DNA of 64,000 bases from Thermoactinomyces daqus (GCF_000763315.1 NZ_JPST01000021.1:172877-236876); one strand, 5' to 3'; shown: positions 52,348-61,180, numbered from the stretch's first letter. The notes: a model not told the origin generated them from the letters alone. Made by a program: numbers and translations.

Positions 52348-53901
52348 ATGCGCACGATCACCATTTTTGATACAACCCTTCGCGACGGGGAGCAGTCGCC
52401 CGGTGTGAACCTCAGCCCTCGTGAGAAAGTGGAAATTGCCATCCAGCTGGAACGGTTGGGAGTAAATGTGATCGAAGCCGGGTTTGCCGCTTCCTCAGCC
52501 GGAGATATGCAAGCAGTGCGTGAGATTGCCAGCCGGGTGAAAAATGCTTCTGTTTGCAGTTTGTCCCGCTCGGTCAAGGGAGATATCGATCAGGCGTGGG
52601 AGGCGTTGCGCGCAGCCGAATCACCCTATCTGCACCTCTTTCTGGCAACCTCGCCAATTCATCGCGAGTATAAGCTCCGGATGAGCCGGGAACAGGTCAT
52701 TGAGCGGGTGCGAGAAGCGATCCGGTATGCTAAACGGCTGTTTCCGATCGTTGAATTTTCATGTGAGGATGCGGGTCGAACGGAAATCGACTTTCTGGCC
52801 GAAGTAGTCCGGGAAGCGATTAAAGCGGGGGCAGGCGTGATCAATCTGCCGGATACGGTGGGGTATCTCACTCCGAATGAGTATGCGCAGATGTTCATGA
52901 ATGTAAGAAAGGCCGTGCCTGAAGTGGAGCAGGTTCGTTTGAGCGCACACTGCCACGACGATCTGGGCATGGCGGTGGCCAACAGCCTGGCGGCGATTGA
53001 AGCCGGGGTCGACCAGGTGGAATGCACGATCAATGGAATCGGTGAACGGGCCGGCAATGCCGCGCTTGAAGAAATTGCCTTGGCGATCAAGACGCGGGAG
53101 CAGTATTACCAGCTGCAAACGACTCTCAATTTGCGGGAAATCCATCGCACCAGCCGCATGGTGAGCAAATTGACAGGCATGATGGTTCCTGGCAATAAAG
53201 CGGTGGTCGGTGCCAACGCGTTTGCACATGAATCCGGCATTCATCAGGACGGAATGCTCAAAAACAGGGAAACTTACGAGATCATGAGGCCGGAGACCGT
53301 CGGTCTGACGGAAAGCCGCCTTGTCTTGGGAAAACATTCCGGCCGGCATGCTTTCAGGGATAAGTTGTTGCAGTTGGGATATGAATTGAATGAAGAGCAA
53401 TTAAATCAATTGTTCATCCGTTTTAAGGAACTCGCCGATCGCAAAAAGGATGTCGCGGACGAGGATATCGTTGCTTTGGTCGAGGAAAAAATGAGCGATG
53501 CAAAAGATGCTTATACACTTGAGTCATTGCTGGTCACCTGCGGGAGTCATTCGTTGCCTACCGCATCCCTTCAGATCAAGCGGGTTTCGGATGGTTCGGT
53601 ATCGGAAGAAGCCGCTTGCGGAAACGGGGCGGTCGATGCGATCTTTAAGGCGATTGACCGTTTGACCGGCGTACAGGTGGAATTGAAAGATTATCGCATC
53701 CATTCGGTTACACAGGGAAAAGACGCATTGGGAGAGGTTTTTGTTCAGTTGAGCCAAGGTGAGTGGACCGTGAGAGGAAGAGGAGTCAGCACCGACGTGT
53801 TGGAAGCGAGCGCCCGGGCATATCTGGATGCGGTGAATCGCCTGCTCAGGCGAACAGGCGCGGCTGCCGGGGACGGAATGGCGAAGATAACGGCATCTTG
53901 A
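52348..53901 (+). CDS. leuA: 2-Isopropylmalate synthase, 517 aa
   Basis: First committed step of leucine synthesis, condensing acetyl-CoA and 2-oxoisovalerate. TIM barrel opens IFDTTLRDGEQSPGVNLSP, with the HxH metal site in RLSAHCHDDLGMAVANSLAAIEAGVDQVECTINGIGERAGN. KHSGRHAFRDKL closes the barrel, followed by the C-terminal LeuA allosteric (leucine-binding) domain from about 390. SD AAGGAGGAAG. The C-terminal tail contains AVNRLLRRTG. Confidence 0.95.
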   Translation: MRTITIFDTTLRDGEQSPGVNLSPREKVEIAIQLERLGVNVIEAGFAASSAGDMQAVREIASRVKNASVCSLSRSVKGDIDQAWEALRAAESPYLHLFLATSPIHREYKLRMSREQVIERVREAIRYAKRLFPIVEFSCEDAGRTEIDFLAEVVREAIKAGAGVINLPDTVGYLTPNEYAQMFMNVRKAVPEVEQVRLSAHCHDDLGMAVANSLAAIEAGVDQVECTINGIGERAGNAALEEIALAIKTREQYYQLQTTLNLREIHRTSRMVSKLTGMMVPGNKAVVGANAFAHESGIHQDGMLKNRETYEIMRPETVGLTESRLVLGKHSGRHAFRDKLLQLGYELNEEQLNQLFIRFKELADRKKDVADEDIVALVEEKMSDAKDAYTLESLLVTCGSHSLPTASLQIKRVSDGSVSEEAACGNGAVDAIFKAIDRLTGVQVELKDYRIHSVTQGKDALGEVFVQLSQGEWTVRGRGVSTDVLEASARAYLDAVNRLLRRTGAAAGDGMAKITAS

Positions 53902-53916
53902 GAGGAGTGGAGTCAG

Positions 53917-55023
53917 GTGAGCGAAGTGAAAAAAATTGCCGTTTTGCCGGGAGACGGCATCGGTCCGGAAATCACCCAGGAAGCGGTAAAAGTTTTGCAG
54001 CAAGTTGAGAAAGAATTTGGATTTTCGTTCTCCATTCAGTACGGAATGATCGGGGGAGGAGCGATCGACCGGGTGGGCATTCCCCTCCCCCCGGAAACGA
54101 TGGAGCTCTGCGAAAAATCCGATGCGGTTCTGCTCGGAGCCGTTGGCGGACCCGACTGGGATTCCTATCCGCCGGAATTGAGACCGGAGCAAGCTCTCCT
54201 CGGTATCCGGAAAGGGTTGGGACTGTATTCCAACCTGCGTCCCGTCACCCTGTTTGCAGGCTTGGAAAACAGCTCGACTCTCCGGCCTGAGGTGCTTGCC
54301 GGAGTTGATCTGGTGGTGGTTCGCGAATTGACCGGCGGCATTTACTTTGGCGACAAAGAGCGGACAACAACGCCTGAGGGAGAAGTGGCGACGGATCTGT
54401 TGATTTATCACGAGTTCGAGATTGAGCGCATTGTTCGCTTGGCGTTTGAGATTGCACGCGGCCGGAAAAAACGGGTTACTTCGGTTGACAAAGCCAATGT
54501 TTTGGAAAGCTCCCGGCTCTGGCGGGAAGTGGTCAACCGGGTAGCCAAAGATTATCCTGATGTCCAGGTGGAGCACATGTTGGTCGATAACTGTGCGATG
54601 CAAATCATTCGCCGCCCCGCCACTTTTGATGTCATCGTGACGGAGAATATGTTTGGCGACATCTTAAGCGATGAAGCGGCGATTTTAACCGGATCGATCG
54701 GAATGTTGCCATCCGCAAGCCTGGGAGAAGGTACGATCGGTCTGTATGAGCCGGTTCATGGATCAGCACCGGATATCGCCGGGCAAGGCGTGGCCAATCC
54801 GGCCGCAGCGATCCTCTCCGCGGCATTGATGCTTCGTCACTCCTTCGGTTATGAGGCAGCCGCCGCCGCGGTTGAACAAGCGGTTCGCACCGTTTTCGAA
54901 AAAGGGGTGCGGACACCTGATTTGGCCAGCGAGAATCAACTGGCGGTCAGTACGGAGGAGTTCGGCGATCTCGTGGTTGAAGAGTTACGCCGGACGGAGT
55001 GGCCGATCGAGGAGACCGCCTGA
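53917..55023 (+). CDS. leuB: 3-Isopropylmalate dehydrogenase, 368 aa
   Basis: Oxidative decarboxylation of 3-isopropylmalate. Recognised by KKIAVLPGDGIGPEITQEAVKVL, the substrate Args in LRPEQALLGIRKGLGLYSNLRPV, RELTGGIYFGD, the catalytic Lys in TSVDKANVLESSRLWR, MLVDNCAMQIIRRP, TENMFGDILSDEAAILTGSIGMLPSA and HGSAPDIAGQ. Start GTG with SD GAGGAG. It ends the operon; leuC and leuD do not follow. Confidence 0.96.
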   Translation: MSEVKKIAVLPGDGIGPEITQEAVKVLQQVEKEFGFSFSIQYGMIGGGAIDRVGIPLPPETMELCEKSDAVLLGAVGGPDWDSYPPELRPEQALLGIRKGLGLYSNLRPVTLFAGLENSSTLRPEVLAGVDLVVVRELTGGIYFGDKERTTTPEGEVATDLLIYHEFEIERIVRLAFEIARGRKKRVTSVDKANVLESSRLWREVVNRVAKDYPDVQVEHMLVDNCAMQIIRRPATFDVIVTENMFGDILSDEAAILTGSIGMLPSASLGEGTIGLYEPVHGSAPDIAGQGVANPAAAILSAALMLRHSFGYEAAAAAVEQAVRTVFEKGVRTPDLASENQLAVSTEEFGDLVVEELRRTEWPIEETA

Positions 55024-55037
55024 AGACATGAATCCAC

Positions 55038-55099
55038 GGCCCCCGCACTTCCCTGTCGTTCCCTTTGGCCCAAACGGAAAAGCGGGGGCCTTCTATTTT
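55038..55099 (+). terminator. Terminator of the ilv-leu operon
   Basis: GGCCCCCGC/GCGGGGGCC 9-bp stem with a long loop, followed by TTCTATTTTA. Confidence 0.85.
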
Positions 55100-55138
55100 A
55101 AAATAGAAAATCTGTTGATCTGAAAATCGCTATTGCGG

Positions 55139-55177
55139 AAAAAGAAACGCCCCTGATTCCCATGAAGGAAGGGGCGT
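55139..55177 (-). terminator. Terminator of the DUF2062 gene
   Basis: ACGCCCCT/AGGGGCGT stem, followed on the minus strand by TTTCTTTTT. Confidence 0.85.
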
Positions 55178-55180
55178 AAA

Positions 55181-55702
55181 TTATGAACAGTTTCGTAGCA
55201 ATTTATAGAAGTTTCTACTTTCATACAAACGATAAATAATAAAGTAGGAGATAAACCCGAACAGCGCTCCCAAAATGGACTGCCCGATCAGGACGTGCAA
55301 TCCGCCGTGCAAAATGTCCCAAAGAATTTGCAAATTACCTGAAAAAATCTCGGTAAAAGAGTGATCTTCAAAATTCATCGTCCCGGTATTCACCGGGTAG
55401 ATCCATTCGCCCAGTTTCTTGGAGACCGGGAGCATTATGACGGGTAAGAAGGTTAATTTCCCGATGATGTTGCCGATAATCGCTGCCGGAAGCGAACCTT
55501 TGCACAGGCGGACGATCGGGTAAAACAGGATATAGATCAGCGAACATGTGGGGATGACGATCATTTCCAAACCGAAACCAAGCGCAAACCCCAGCGATAC
55601 TTTTTTCGCCCCGCCGGGTGAACGCAACAACTTGAGAAAATTAAAGCGAAAGGTCCTGCCCAGCCGTTTTATGCAATTATGCTTTCGTTTTGTTTTCATC
55701 AT
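55181..55702 (-). CDS. DUF2062 domain membrane protein, 173 aa
   Basis: The DUF2062 pattern is present: SPGGAKKVSLGFALGFGLEMIVIPTCSLIYILFYPIVRL, then GSLPAAIIGNIIGKLTFLPVIMLPVSKKLGEWIYP and a C-terminal hydrophobic segment GALFGFISYFIIYRL. Four membrane segments. A basic N-terminus (MMKTKRKHNC) faces the cytoplasm. Function unknown. SD GGGAGAGGG 3-4 nt before ATGATG; the second ATG has better spacing. No clear operon partner. Confidence 0.8.
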   Translation of the reverse strand: MMKTKRKHNCIKRLGRTFRFNFLKLLRSPGGAKKVSLGFALGFGLEMIVIPTCSLIYILFYPIVRLCKGSLPAAIIGNIIGKLTFLPVIMLPVSKKLGEWIYPVNTGTMNFEDHSFTEIFSGNLQILWDILHGGLHVLIGQSILGALFGFISYFIIYRLYESRNFYKLLRNCS

Positions 55703-55988
55703 GGTTTCCCTCTCCCAAAAGAGCCCTGCCCACTTCGGAACGAATCAGCAAGGGGATTGGCTGCCGATTCGTTTCTCTATCTCTATTTTAGCTTTTATGG
55801 AACGATTGAAAAAATCCTTTTAATTCCAATGTTTGTGCTCCATATGATAGAACATTGCTTATTAATTTCATTATAAAGCAGACTCTCAGCTTATTTTTTC
55901 AAGTCTTTTACAATTTATTAAAAATCGGCCTCATGTGTGAATTCGGGGAAGGGAAGGCATGGAACGAACTCCATGCCTAAAACGGTTT

Positions 55989-57569
55989 TTAACGGACAAA
56001 AATCGGATTGCTTGGTTTACTTTCATTATGCAGCCGATCGAGGGCGGTGATTACATAGATTGCAGGTTTGTTTTCAGCCGTTCGGTCATCAAATGTTTGC
56101 AGGCCATTCCCGTTTTTTCTGACTGTGGCGATCAGGTTTTGCGGACGATTGAGACTGATCTCTTTTGCGCTGGAGAAACGATAGATGGCAAAGGCTGTGC
56201 TGTCCCCTTTCGACTGGTCCTTCCAAACCAGGTGAACAGCCGAACCGCTTTTGTTTTCCGCTTTTAACAGCTTCGGCTTCTTCGGTGGGTTGTCATCCAG
56301 CCACGGCATCGTCGGAATCAGTGCCGGATATTTGAATAAATCATTTTTCAGACGGTCCCGGAAACCGAGATAATTGGCCTTCACGTCTTTATAGCTGAAG
56401 AAAATACTTCCTTTTACCTCAGCAAACTGATTGTTGAAGAGCAGCTGGTTGGGCATTTCTTCCGGATCGTCCCAAGCTTCGGTGCTGTGGCCAATTTTAT
56501 AGGCCGCTTGTCCGATATACAGGTGAACATTTTTGCCGTTTACCTCATGGGCCCACCAATCGACCAGTTTTTCGTAGGCAGCCGGAGCGTAGCCGAAATT
56601 CCAATAAATCTGCGGTGCGACATAATCGATCCATCCCTCGTTGATCCAGGTGCGGGTATCACAGTAAATCGAGTCATAACTTTGCAGACCGTTTGTATCG
56701 GAACCGGTCGGGTCGGTATTTTGATTGCGCCAGATGCCGAAAGGGGAAATCCCGAATTTTACATAAGGTTTTGCCTCTTTGATCGCATGGGAAAGTTGCT
56801 CTACCAATAAATTGACATTGTGGCGTCGCCAGTCCCCTTTATCGGGATAATCGGCTCCATACTTCTGATAAGTTGGGTCATCAGGAAAATCGATTCCGGA
56901 AACGGGATAGGGATAAAAGTAGTCATCAAAATGAACAGCATCAATATCATAATGGTTGACGACTTCCATCACGCTGTTGATAATGTAGGCTCGCACTTCG
57001 GGAAGACCGGGATCAAGGTAGAGCTTTCCGCCGTAGGATCGAACCCAGTCGGGGTGCAACCGCGCCACGTTGTTTGGCGCCAACTGGTCGGTTTCTGTAT
57101 CCATGCTGACGCGATAAGGATTGAACCAGGCATGAAATTCCAGATTGCGCTTATGGGCTTCGCGAACCATGAAGTCGAGCGGATCATAACCGGGGTTTTT
57201 TCCCTGTGTACCGGTTAGGTATTTGGACCAGGGATTTAATTTGGAAGGGTAAAAAGCATCCGCGGTCGGGCGGATTTGCACCACAACGGCGTTCATATTC
57301 AGTTCCTTCGCTTCATTCAAGATTTGGATAAATTCCTGTTGCTGTTGTCCGATCGGGAGGCCCGGTGCGGAAGGCCAATCGATATTGGTGACAGAAGCAA
57401 CCCACAGGGCCCTTAACTGTCGTTTTTTCCATGTGGTTTCCTGTGAGAGGGTGCCGTCGTTGTCCCCGGCACGGGCGGATGGAATGTTCGACGTAAGGAA
57501 CAGGCTTCCTGTTAACAAAAAAGAAAGGAAAAAAACACCGGCTTTTCGCCAAAATGAACGGTTCCTCAT
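55989..57569 (-). CDS. Secreted glycosyl hydrolase-like 10 protein (YngK type), 526 aa
   Basis: Signal peptide MRNRSFWRKAGVFFLSFLLTGS to ARA (cleaved about residue 34), then the GHL10 barrel: KRQLRALWVASVTNIDWPS, NMNAVVVQIRPTADAFYPS, LEFHAWFNPYRVS, VNHYDIDAVHFDDYFYPYP, VKFGISPFGIWRN, GWIDYVAPQIYWNFG. The acidic pair in HFDDYFYP is at the probable catalytic site. A Fn3-like domain (about 430-526) closes the protein. Homologues include YngK and spore/cell-wall hydrolase-like proteins; the carbohydrate target is uncertain. Start ATG 57569 fits SD AGGGGG and places the signal peptide correctly. Confidence 0.88.
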   Translation of the reverse strand: MRNRSFWRKAGVFFLSFLLTGSLFLTSNIPSARAGDNDGTLSQETTWKKRQLRALWVASVTNIDWPSAPGLPIGQQQQEFIQILNEAKELNMNAVVVQIRPTADAFYPSKLNPWSKYLTGTQGKNPGYDPLDFMVREAHKRNLEFHAWFNPYRVSMDTETDQLAPNNVARLHPDWVRSYGGKLYLDPGLPEVRAYIINSVMEVVNHYDIDAVHFDDYFYPYPVSGIDFPDDPTYQKYGADYPDKGDWRRHNVNLLVEQLSHAIKEAKPYVKFGISPFGIWRNQNTDPTGSDTNGLQSYDSIYCDTRTWINEGWIDYVAPQIYWNFGYAPAAYEKLVDWWAHEVNGKNVHLYIGQAAYKIGHSTEAWDDPEEMPNQLLFNNQFAEVKGSIFFSYKDVKANYLGFRDRLKNDLFKYPALIPTMPWLDDNPPKKPKLLKAENKSGSAVHLVWKDQSKGDSTAFAIYRFSSAKEISLNRPQNLIATVRKNGNGLQTFDDRTAENKPAIYVITALDRLHNESKPSNPIFVR

Positions 57570-57654
57570 GTGATTCCCCCTGCAAGAATCAATTTTCAAT
57601 AAAATGTCTATTTAATTATAACAAAATATTTGGACAAATTGGTCGGGCAGAAAC

Positions 57655-57693
57655 AAAAAGCGCCGTTGTCCAAAGAAGGGAACGGCGCTTTTT
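57655..57693. terminator. Bidirectional terminator between SDR and YngK-like genes
   Basis: AAAAAGCGCCGTT/AACGGCGCTTTTT, 13-bp stem with a 13-nt loop. Confidence 0.88.
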
Positions 57694-57703
57694 GCAGTGA
57701 AAT

Positions 57704-58447
57704 TCAAATCATCAGTGAGCCGCCGGAAACGGAGGTATATCCCCCGGTGACAAAGCCGGTATCCGGGCTGGCAAAAAAGGCGATGGCATTTGCGACATCT
57801 TCCGGTTGGGCGATTCGGCGCATCGGGGTGAAGTTGGCCGCCATCTCTTTCCTCTCTTGGGGAATTTCCGCCGTTGCATCGGTATCCACCATTCCCGGGG
57901 CAACGATGTTGGCCGTAATGCCATGCGGCCCAACTTCACCGGCGACATAGCGAACAAACGCTTCCAAGCCGTTTTTGGCCACGCCGTGCGCGATAAAACC
58001 GGGTGATGTGCTGCGTGCCAAACCGCTGGAAACGTAGATGAGGCGGCCATATTTCTGTTTGATCATGTGGGGAAGGACCGCTTTCGTCAGCTCAAAAGCG
58101 GCGCGCAGCTCGTCGTTCACCTTTTGGGCGAAATCATCCCAGCTCATTTCCATGAGCGGTTGAATCGGAAAGGAGATGGAAGCGTTGTTGACCAGAATAT
58201 CCACTTTGCCGTATGTAGAGATGGTTTGGTCGACCAGACGGCGAACCGCTTCCGGGTTTCTTACATCTGCCTGAATGGACGTTGCTTCTCCGCCCTGCCG
58301 GACAATCGACTCGACGACTGTATCAGCTGCCTGTCGGTTGTTGTGATAATTGACGATCACTTTTGCCCCGCGCCGGGCCAGCAGTTTGGCAGTGGCCGCA
58401 CCAATGCCCCGGCTTCCTCCGGTAACGATGGCAACCTGATTGTTCAT
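57704..58447 (-). CDS. Short-chain dehydrogenase/reductase, 247 aa
   Basis: Classical SDR with the NAD(P) loop TGGSRGIGAATAKLLARRG (about 9-27), NNASIS, catalytic Ser in IYVSSGLARS and YxxxK region that here reads GFIAHGVAKNG: the catalytic Tyr is replaced by His and the Lys retained. That is unusual and may reduce classical activity. MVDTDATAEIPQER follows the PG-motif. Related to FabG-like 3-oxoacyl reductases. SD GAGAGGAG 9 nt before ATG 58447. Confidence 0.85.
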   Translation of the reverse strand: MNNQVAIVTGGSRGIGAATAKLLARRGAKVIVNYHNNRQAADTVVESIVRQGGEATSIQADVRNPEAVRRLVDQTISTYGKVDILVNNASISFPIQPLMEMSWDDFAQKVNDELRAAFELTKAVLPHMIKQKYGRLIYVSSGLARSTSPGFIAHGVAKNGLEAFVRYVAGEVGPHGITANIVAPGMVDTDATAEIPQERKEMAANFTPMRRIAQPEDVANAIAFFASPDTGFVTGGYTSVSGGSLMI

Positions 58448-58493
58448 GGTGAGGTGCTCCTCTCTTTTTAAGAAATTCCGATTCTGTTTACCA

Positions 58494-59177
58494 TTATTGC
58501 AACAGAGTCTTTTCAATATTTTCCACCCTGTTTAAGATTCCCTGCAGATTCAGCCCGGTCACTTGATCTTTGTAGTTTGTCGGAAACCCGTCGATCGACA
58601 CATGAATTGTCTGGTCATCCTGGGTTACCGTCTGTTTTAGCAGGTGATGAGAGGGGATCTGCAACAGAGCTTTTCCTTGACCGTTCAGTTGGATCGAGTT
58701 GGGGACGAAAGGAAAAGAGTAAAAATCGGCATAAGGAGATTTTTTCAGAAACAGGATATATGTTTTGCCCATTTCCGGCTCGATATAAAGCGGATTGGTG
58801 ATATGGATATTTTCATTTTCACGCAAACGATCCAATTGCAGGGTGTGTGATTGCCCCACTTTAATTATATCTGCATCCAGCTCTCCTTTTAATACTTTGT
58901 TAACCTTGAAATTAAACAGTTTGACCTCGTTATAAACATCGGCTGCCGGCTTTGACGGATCTCGGGGGTTGCGGGCGCCGTTGATGCTTCCCGCCGCGCT
59001 TTGATAGGTACCCATGACAATGAGAGGGGATTGATGAATCATATCGTTCAGGTTGTTTTCCAAGGCGAGGTCCATATGCATATTCACCTGTGTTTCGCTG
59101 TTGAAACGGCTGCATCCGGCCATTAATACCAACAGAGAAAGAAGGGTTAAACAGAGGGGCCATTTGTGAAACATCAT
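58494..59177 (-). CDS. Putative lipoprotein downstream of a metalloprotease, 227 aa
   Basis: Type II signal peptide with lipobox LMAGC (Cys about 22). The mature part begins SRFNSETQVNMHMDLALENN and contains VNKVLKGELDADIIKVGQ, MGKTYILFLKKSPYADFYSF and a C-terminal helix. This resembles small surface lipoproteins found near secreted proteases, but I cannot name a family. The start is within a few nt of the metalloprotease stop; SD AGGAAGG supports ATG 59177 (GTG 59183 also possible). Probable second gene of a two-gene transcript. Confidence 0.75.
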   Translation of the reverse strand: MMFHKWPLCLTLLSLLVLMAGCSRFNSETQVNMHMDLALENNLNDMIHQSPLIVMGTYQSAAGSINGARNPRDPSKPAADVYNEVKLFNFKVNKVLKGELDADIIKVGQSHTLQLDRLRENENIHITNPLYIEPEMGKTYILFLKKSPYADFYSFPFVPNSIQLNGQGKALLQIPSHHLLKQTVTQDDQTIHVSIDGFPTNYKDQVTGLNLQGILNRVENIEKTLLQ

Positions 59178-59187
59178 CCACACCTTC

Positions 59188-59694
59188 CTAATATAAGTTG
59201 TTCACCCCGTTAATATCATCGGTTTGGGGGATGTAAATCGAGTAGCGATCCCGGTCGATATTCATCAGCGCCGTCCAGTTGGTATGCGCCAATCCCAGTA
59301 TATGTCCGATTTCATGCCCGGCCACGCTGCGGCCAAAATTGAGATCATTATTGGAATCATAAAATTTATTCATTTTAACGACCCAGTCGTCGGTACAGGA
59401 ATCCAGTCCGGTCTCCCAGTAGGAATACCCGTAGTAATCATCGGTACTCGAATAATATGAATCAAAGACTCCGGAAGCGGATGGATTTTGCACGAATCGG
59501 CGCTTGTTCTGGGCGTTGTTCCAGTCGGTGACCGATTGGCTGATCGCTTCTTTGTGCGGCTCGGTGATGTTCCCGCCCCAGCGATAGTAGACGTAATAGT
59601 CATCGCAAAGTTGATCGCCGGTATAACTGAAGGCAAAGACAGATTGGGGCAAAAAAAAGAGATGGAAAAAGAGGACGAAGATAAGCGAACCCAA
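59188..59694 (-). CDS. Secreted matrixin-like zinc metalloprotease, 168 aa
   Basis: Signal peptide MGSLIFVLFFHLFFLPQSVF then A-FSYTGDQL. The zinc motif HEIGHILGLAH (about 127-137) fits HExxHxxGxxH exactly, and ALMN (about 142-145) supplies the Met-turn of metzincins. The mature region has W, Y and D-rich segments (DYYVYYRWGGNI, STDDYYGYSYWETGLDSC) and no prodomain, so the protein is small and probably secreted. The start is TTG 59694, since SD AAAGGGGG lies 5-6 nt upstream and the -10 of the promoter (59735-59730) puts the transcription start near the alternative ATG 59724, excluding it. Confidence 0.85.
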   Translation of the reverse strand: MGSLIFVLFFHLFFLPQSVFAFSYTGDQLCDDYYVYYRWGGNITEPHKEAISQSVTDWNNAQNKRRFVQNPSASGVFDSYYSSTDDYYGYSYWETGLDSCTDDWVVKMNKFYDSNNDLNFGRSVAGHEIGHILGLAHTNWTALMNIDRDRYSIYIPQTDDINGVNNLY

Positions 59695-59729
59695 GTAAAC
59701 CCCCTTTGTTTCTACGAATATCATTCAAT

Positions 59730-59758
59730 ATTATAAAATTAAGCGTTTTACTCAACAA
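59730..59758 (-). promoter_or_regulatory. Promoter of the metalloprotease-lipoprotein pair
   Basis: On the minus strand TTGTTG (59758-59753), 17-bp spacer, TATAAT (59735-59730). The start is about 29 nt before TTG 59694. Confidence 0.7.
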
Positions 59759-59820
59759 CCGAAAATCAGTAAATTAATTGTATGTTCTGGCGGCGGCATG
59801 GAAAAATAAGTTCGGATTAA

Positions 59821-59865
59821 AAAAGAAAAACCAGTCCCCGCGACCGACTTGCAGTGCGGGGGCTG
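59821..59865 (-). terminator. Terminator of the cysteine-rich peptide gene
   Basis: Minus-strand stem CAGCCCCCGC/GCGGGGACTG (one mismatch), followed by TTTTTCTTTT. Confidence 0.85.
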
Positions 59866-59880
59866 ATTGATCCATGTGCC

Positions 59881-59970
59881 TTATTTTTTGCAATCACAGT
59901 CCGGACATTTGCAATCAGGAGTACCGCATTTGTCACACTTGCTGGGATAAAGGGCATATGGTTTTTGCAA
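59881..59970 (-). CDS. Cysteine-rich metallothionein-like peptide, 29 aa
   Basis: A 30-codon ORF with SD GGAGGTGG 6 nt before TTG, its own terminator just downstream and a dyad upstream. The peptide begins MQKPYALYPSKCDKCG and ends TPDCKCPDCDCKK: six Cys in 16 residues as CxxC-x4-CxC-xx-CxC, with Lys and Asp between. This pattern, without other hydrophobics, suggests metal binding like a tiny metallothionein. No leader/core boundary of a modified peptide is apparent. No relatives are known to me. Confidence 0.65.
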   Translation of the reverse strand: MQKPYALYPSKCDKCGTPDCKCPDCDCKK

Positions 59971-60005
59971 AAAAACCACCTCCAGCGTTTAGCCTGAAAA
60001 AGAGC

Positions 60006-60026
60006 GAATTCAACAAAATTGAATTC
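60006..60026. promoter_or_regulatory. Perfect dyad upstream of the cysteine-rich peptide gene
   Basis: GAATTCAA and TTGAATTC with a 5-nt spacer form a perfect 8-bp inverted repeat, 36 nt before the peptide start and just downstream of a possible -10 (TATACT). Likely an operator or leader hairpin; regulator unknown. Confidence 0.55.
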
Positions 60027-60101
60027 ACTACGCTACTATTTTAGTATAAAAATATTTGCAAGTAAATAAATAATTGGTAATATTGATAATTTTTTGCCTC
60101 T

Positions 60102-60140
60102 GAAAAAATACTCCCCCGGAATGTCAAAAAACCGGGGGAG
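60102..60140 (-). terminator. Terminator of the aldo/keto reductase gene
   Basis: Stem CTCCCCCGG/CCGGGGGAG, then TATTTTTTC on the minus strand. Confidence 0.9.
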
Positions 60141-60145
60141 AAGCA

Positions 60146-61180
60146 TTATTTTGCCACCGGAGTCGGCTTGGTTTTGCTGTTGGAAAATGGTTGTTTTAAT
60201 GCCGTTTTTTGACCGTTTTCCCACAGCTCTTCGATTTTTTGCAACTCCTCTGCGGTGAGCGGGGTTTTTTCCGGAGCGGTGGCAAATTCGCGCAAGTTCT
60301 CTTCGCTGGTGATATTCGGCAATACCGATTTGACTGCCGGACTGGCCAGACAGAAGAGAATGGCTGCCTGTCCGATGGTGCGGTCGGATTCTTTATACAA
60401 AAATCCCCAATCCTTGACTGCTTGCAAACCGGCTTGCATCCATTTTACCGGACGGTGGTTGCGATGGTCGGTTTTGTCAAAATGCTTGTCCGGATCGTAA
60501 GTTCCGTCAAGCAGACCGGATGCGTGGGGCACGCGGGAGATCAGGGCGCGATTTTGTTTCTCTGCCGCTTTGATCAGTTCGCGGGCAGGATCTTGTTCTA
60601 TCAGGTTGTTGATGATTTGCACCATATCCATGCGTCCGCCTTCGATGGCTGCAAGCCCTTCATCCCGCCAGCCGATATCCGGGCCGAGCGCAACGCCGTA
60701 GGTCAGGATTTTTCCTTCTTCTTTCAGGCGTTCCAGCGTTTCGTAAACTTCGTCGCTGACGATTGCTTCCATCCGGGCGTTGTGAAGCTGGTAGATGTCG
60801 ATGTAATCGGTTTTCAGACGCCGCAGGCTTTCCTCGCAGGATTTGCGGATGGACTCCTTATCCCAGCGTTGCGGCAATTCGCTGTGTCCGCCGTGACGGT
60901 CTCCGCGTTTGGCATAAATGTCATAGCCGAACTTGGTCGCGATCACGACTTTGTCGCGCAAACCGGAAAGGGCATCGGCCAGAATCGTTTCACCTTTTCC
61001 CTGACCGTATACATCGGCCGTGTCAAAAAAGGTGATGCCGTACTCTTCATATGCAGATCGCAATAATTTTTTTCCCAATTCCTCGTCCTTGACTCCCCAC
61101 CACGGGGTAGCAACGGACCAGACACCAAAGCCCACTTCGGAAAGAGGGCGATCAATACCGGGCATAGAACGATATTTCAT
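60146..61180 (-). CDS. Aldo/keto reductase, 344 aa
   Basis: AKR barrel with the catalytic tetrad: Asp and Tyr in [21 protein letters not shown] (about 51-71), Lys in [10 protein letters not shown] and His in [26 protein letters not shown] and a C-terminal [16 protein letters not shown] region bind NADPH. Longer than the simplest AKRs because of an insert ([17 protein letters not shown]). Substrate unknown. SD AAAGGAGG about 8 nt upstream. Single-gene unit between the cysteine-rich peptide gene and thiE. Confidence 0.92.
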   Translation of the reverse strand: MKYRSMPGIDRPLSEVGFGVWSVATPWWGVKDEELGKKLLRSAYEEYGITFFDTADVYGQGKGETILADALSGLRDKVVIATKFGYDIYAKRGDRHGGHSELPQRWDKESIRKSCEESLRRLKTDYIDIYQLHNARMEAIVSDEVYETLERLKEEGKILTYGVALGPDIGWRDEGLAAIEGGRMDMVQIINNLIEQDPARELIKAAEKQNRALISRVPHASGLLDGTYDPDKHFDKTDHRNHRPVKWMQAGLQAVKDWGFLYKESDRTIGQAAILFCLASPAVKSVLPNITSEENLREFATAPEKTPLTAEELQKIEELWENGQKTALKQPFSNSKTKPTPVAK

